Assembly: GCF_004379255.2 (NCBI RefSeq)
Contig: NC_056053.1
Location: 22,502,188-22,566,187 of the forward strand
Source of the DNA: Salvia splendens
Taxonomy: Eukaryota; Streptophyta; Magnoliopsida; Lamiales; Lamiaceae
Length of the DNA: 64,000 nucleotides
Direction: 5' to 3'
Shown: in pieces, positions 44,035 through 64,000 of the stretch
How the letters are laid out: each line of letters opens with the position of its first letter
Numbering within the stretch: position 1 is the stretch's first letter
Position numbers and translations under genes: made by a program
Notes under the pieces: generated by a model
The model's input: the letters and a program-made list of their open reading frames with translations, nothing else
What the model was told of the DNA's origin: nothing
Database searches by the model: none

Positions 44035-64000
<19,966 letters not shown>

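Overview
This is a plant nuclear segment, AT-rich, with intron-rich genes and many transposable elements. The DXR protein at the left end closely resembles, from memory, the 474-residue enzyme of Salvia, so a mint-family (Lamiaceae) genome is likely; this is a recollection, not a search result.

Layout, left to right. (1) 71-3651, +: DXR, the first committed enzyme of the plastid MEP isoprenoid pathway, in 12 exons. (2) 5703-6364: a non-autonomous TIR element. (3) 6965-7885, +: a single-exon DUF1645-type gene with a G-box/TATA promoter. (4) 8120-15606 and 16142-26941: two near-intact Ty3/Gypsy retrotransposons of the Tat lineage (dual RNase H, no chromodomain), same orientation, about 535 bp apart. 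In both, gag-protease and pol are in one frame, separated by a single UAG followed by CAAUCA. The second also carries a spliced antisense gene (about 825 codons, four exons) between pol and its 3' LTR; the first lacks it. (5) 26947-37281: an AT-rich gene-poor stretch holding hAT, Stowaway, SINE-like, possible Helitron and LTR remnants, a 430-bp-period duplication and an inverted repeat. (6) 37282-43459, +: an MKK3-type MAP kinase kinase gene (kinase plus NTF2-like domain) whose second exon is broken by a Harbinger-type MITE and by a 2.77-kb LTR-like insertion. (7) 44035 to the window end, -: the C-terminal roughly 2,045 residues of the DNA-damage kinase ATM in 55 exons, tail-to-tail with MKK3; its 5' part lies outside the window.

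The host genes have no obvious common pathway. The unusual material is in the retrotransposons (stop-codon readthrough context, antisense gene, identical or nearly identical LTRs suggesting recent movement) and in the broken MKK3 locus. No bacterial-type system, CRISPR array, rRNA or intact tRNA gene was seen. All exon boundaries were read by eye from splice dinucleotides, phase agreement and remembered family sequences.
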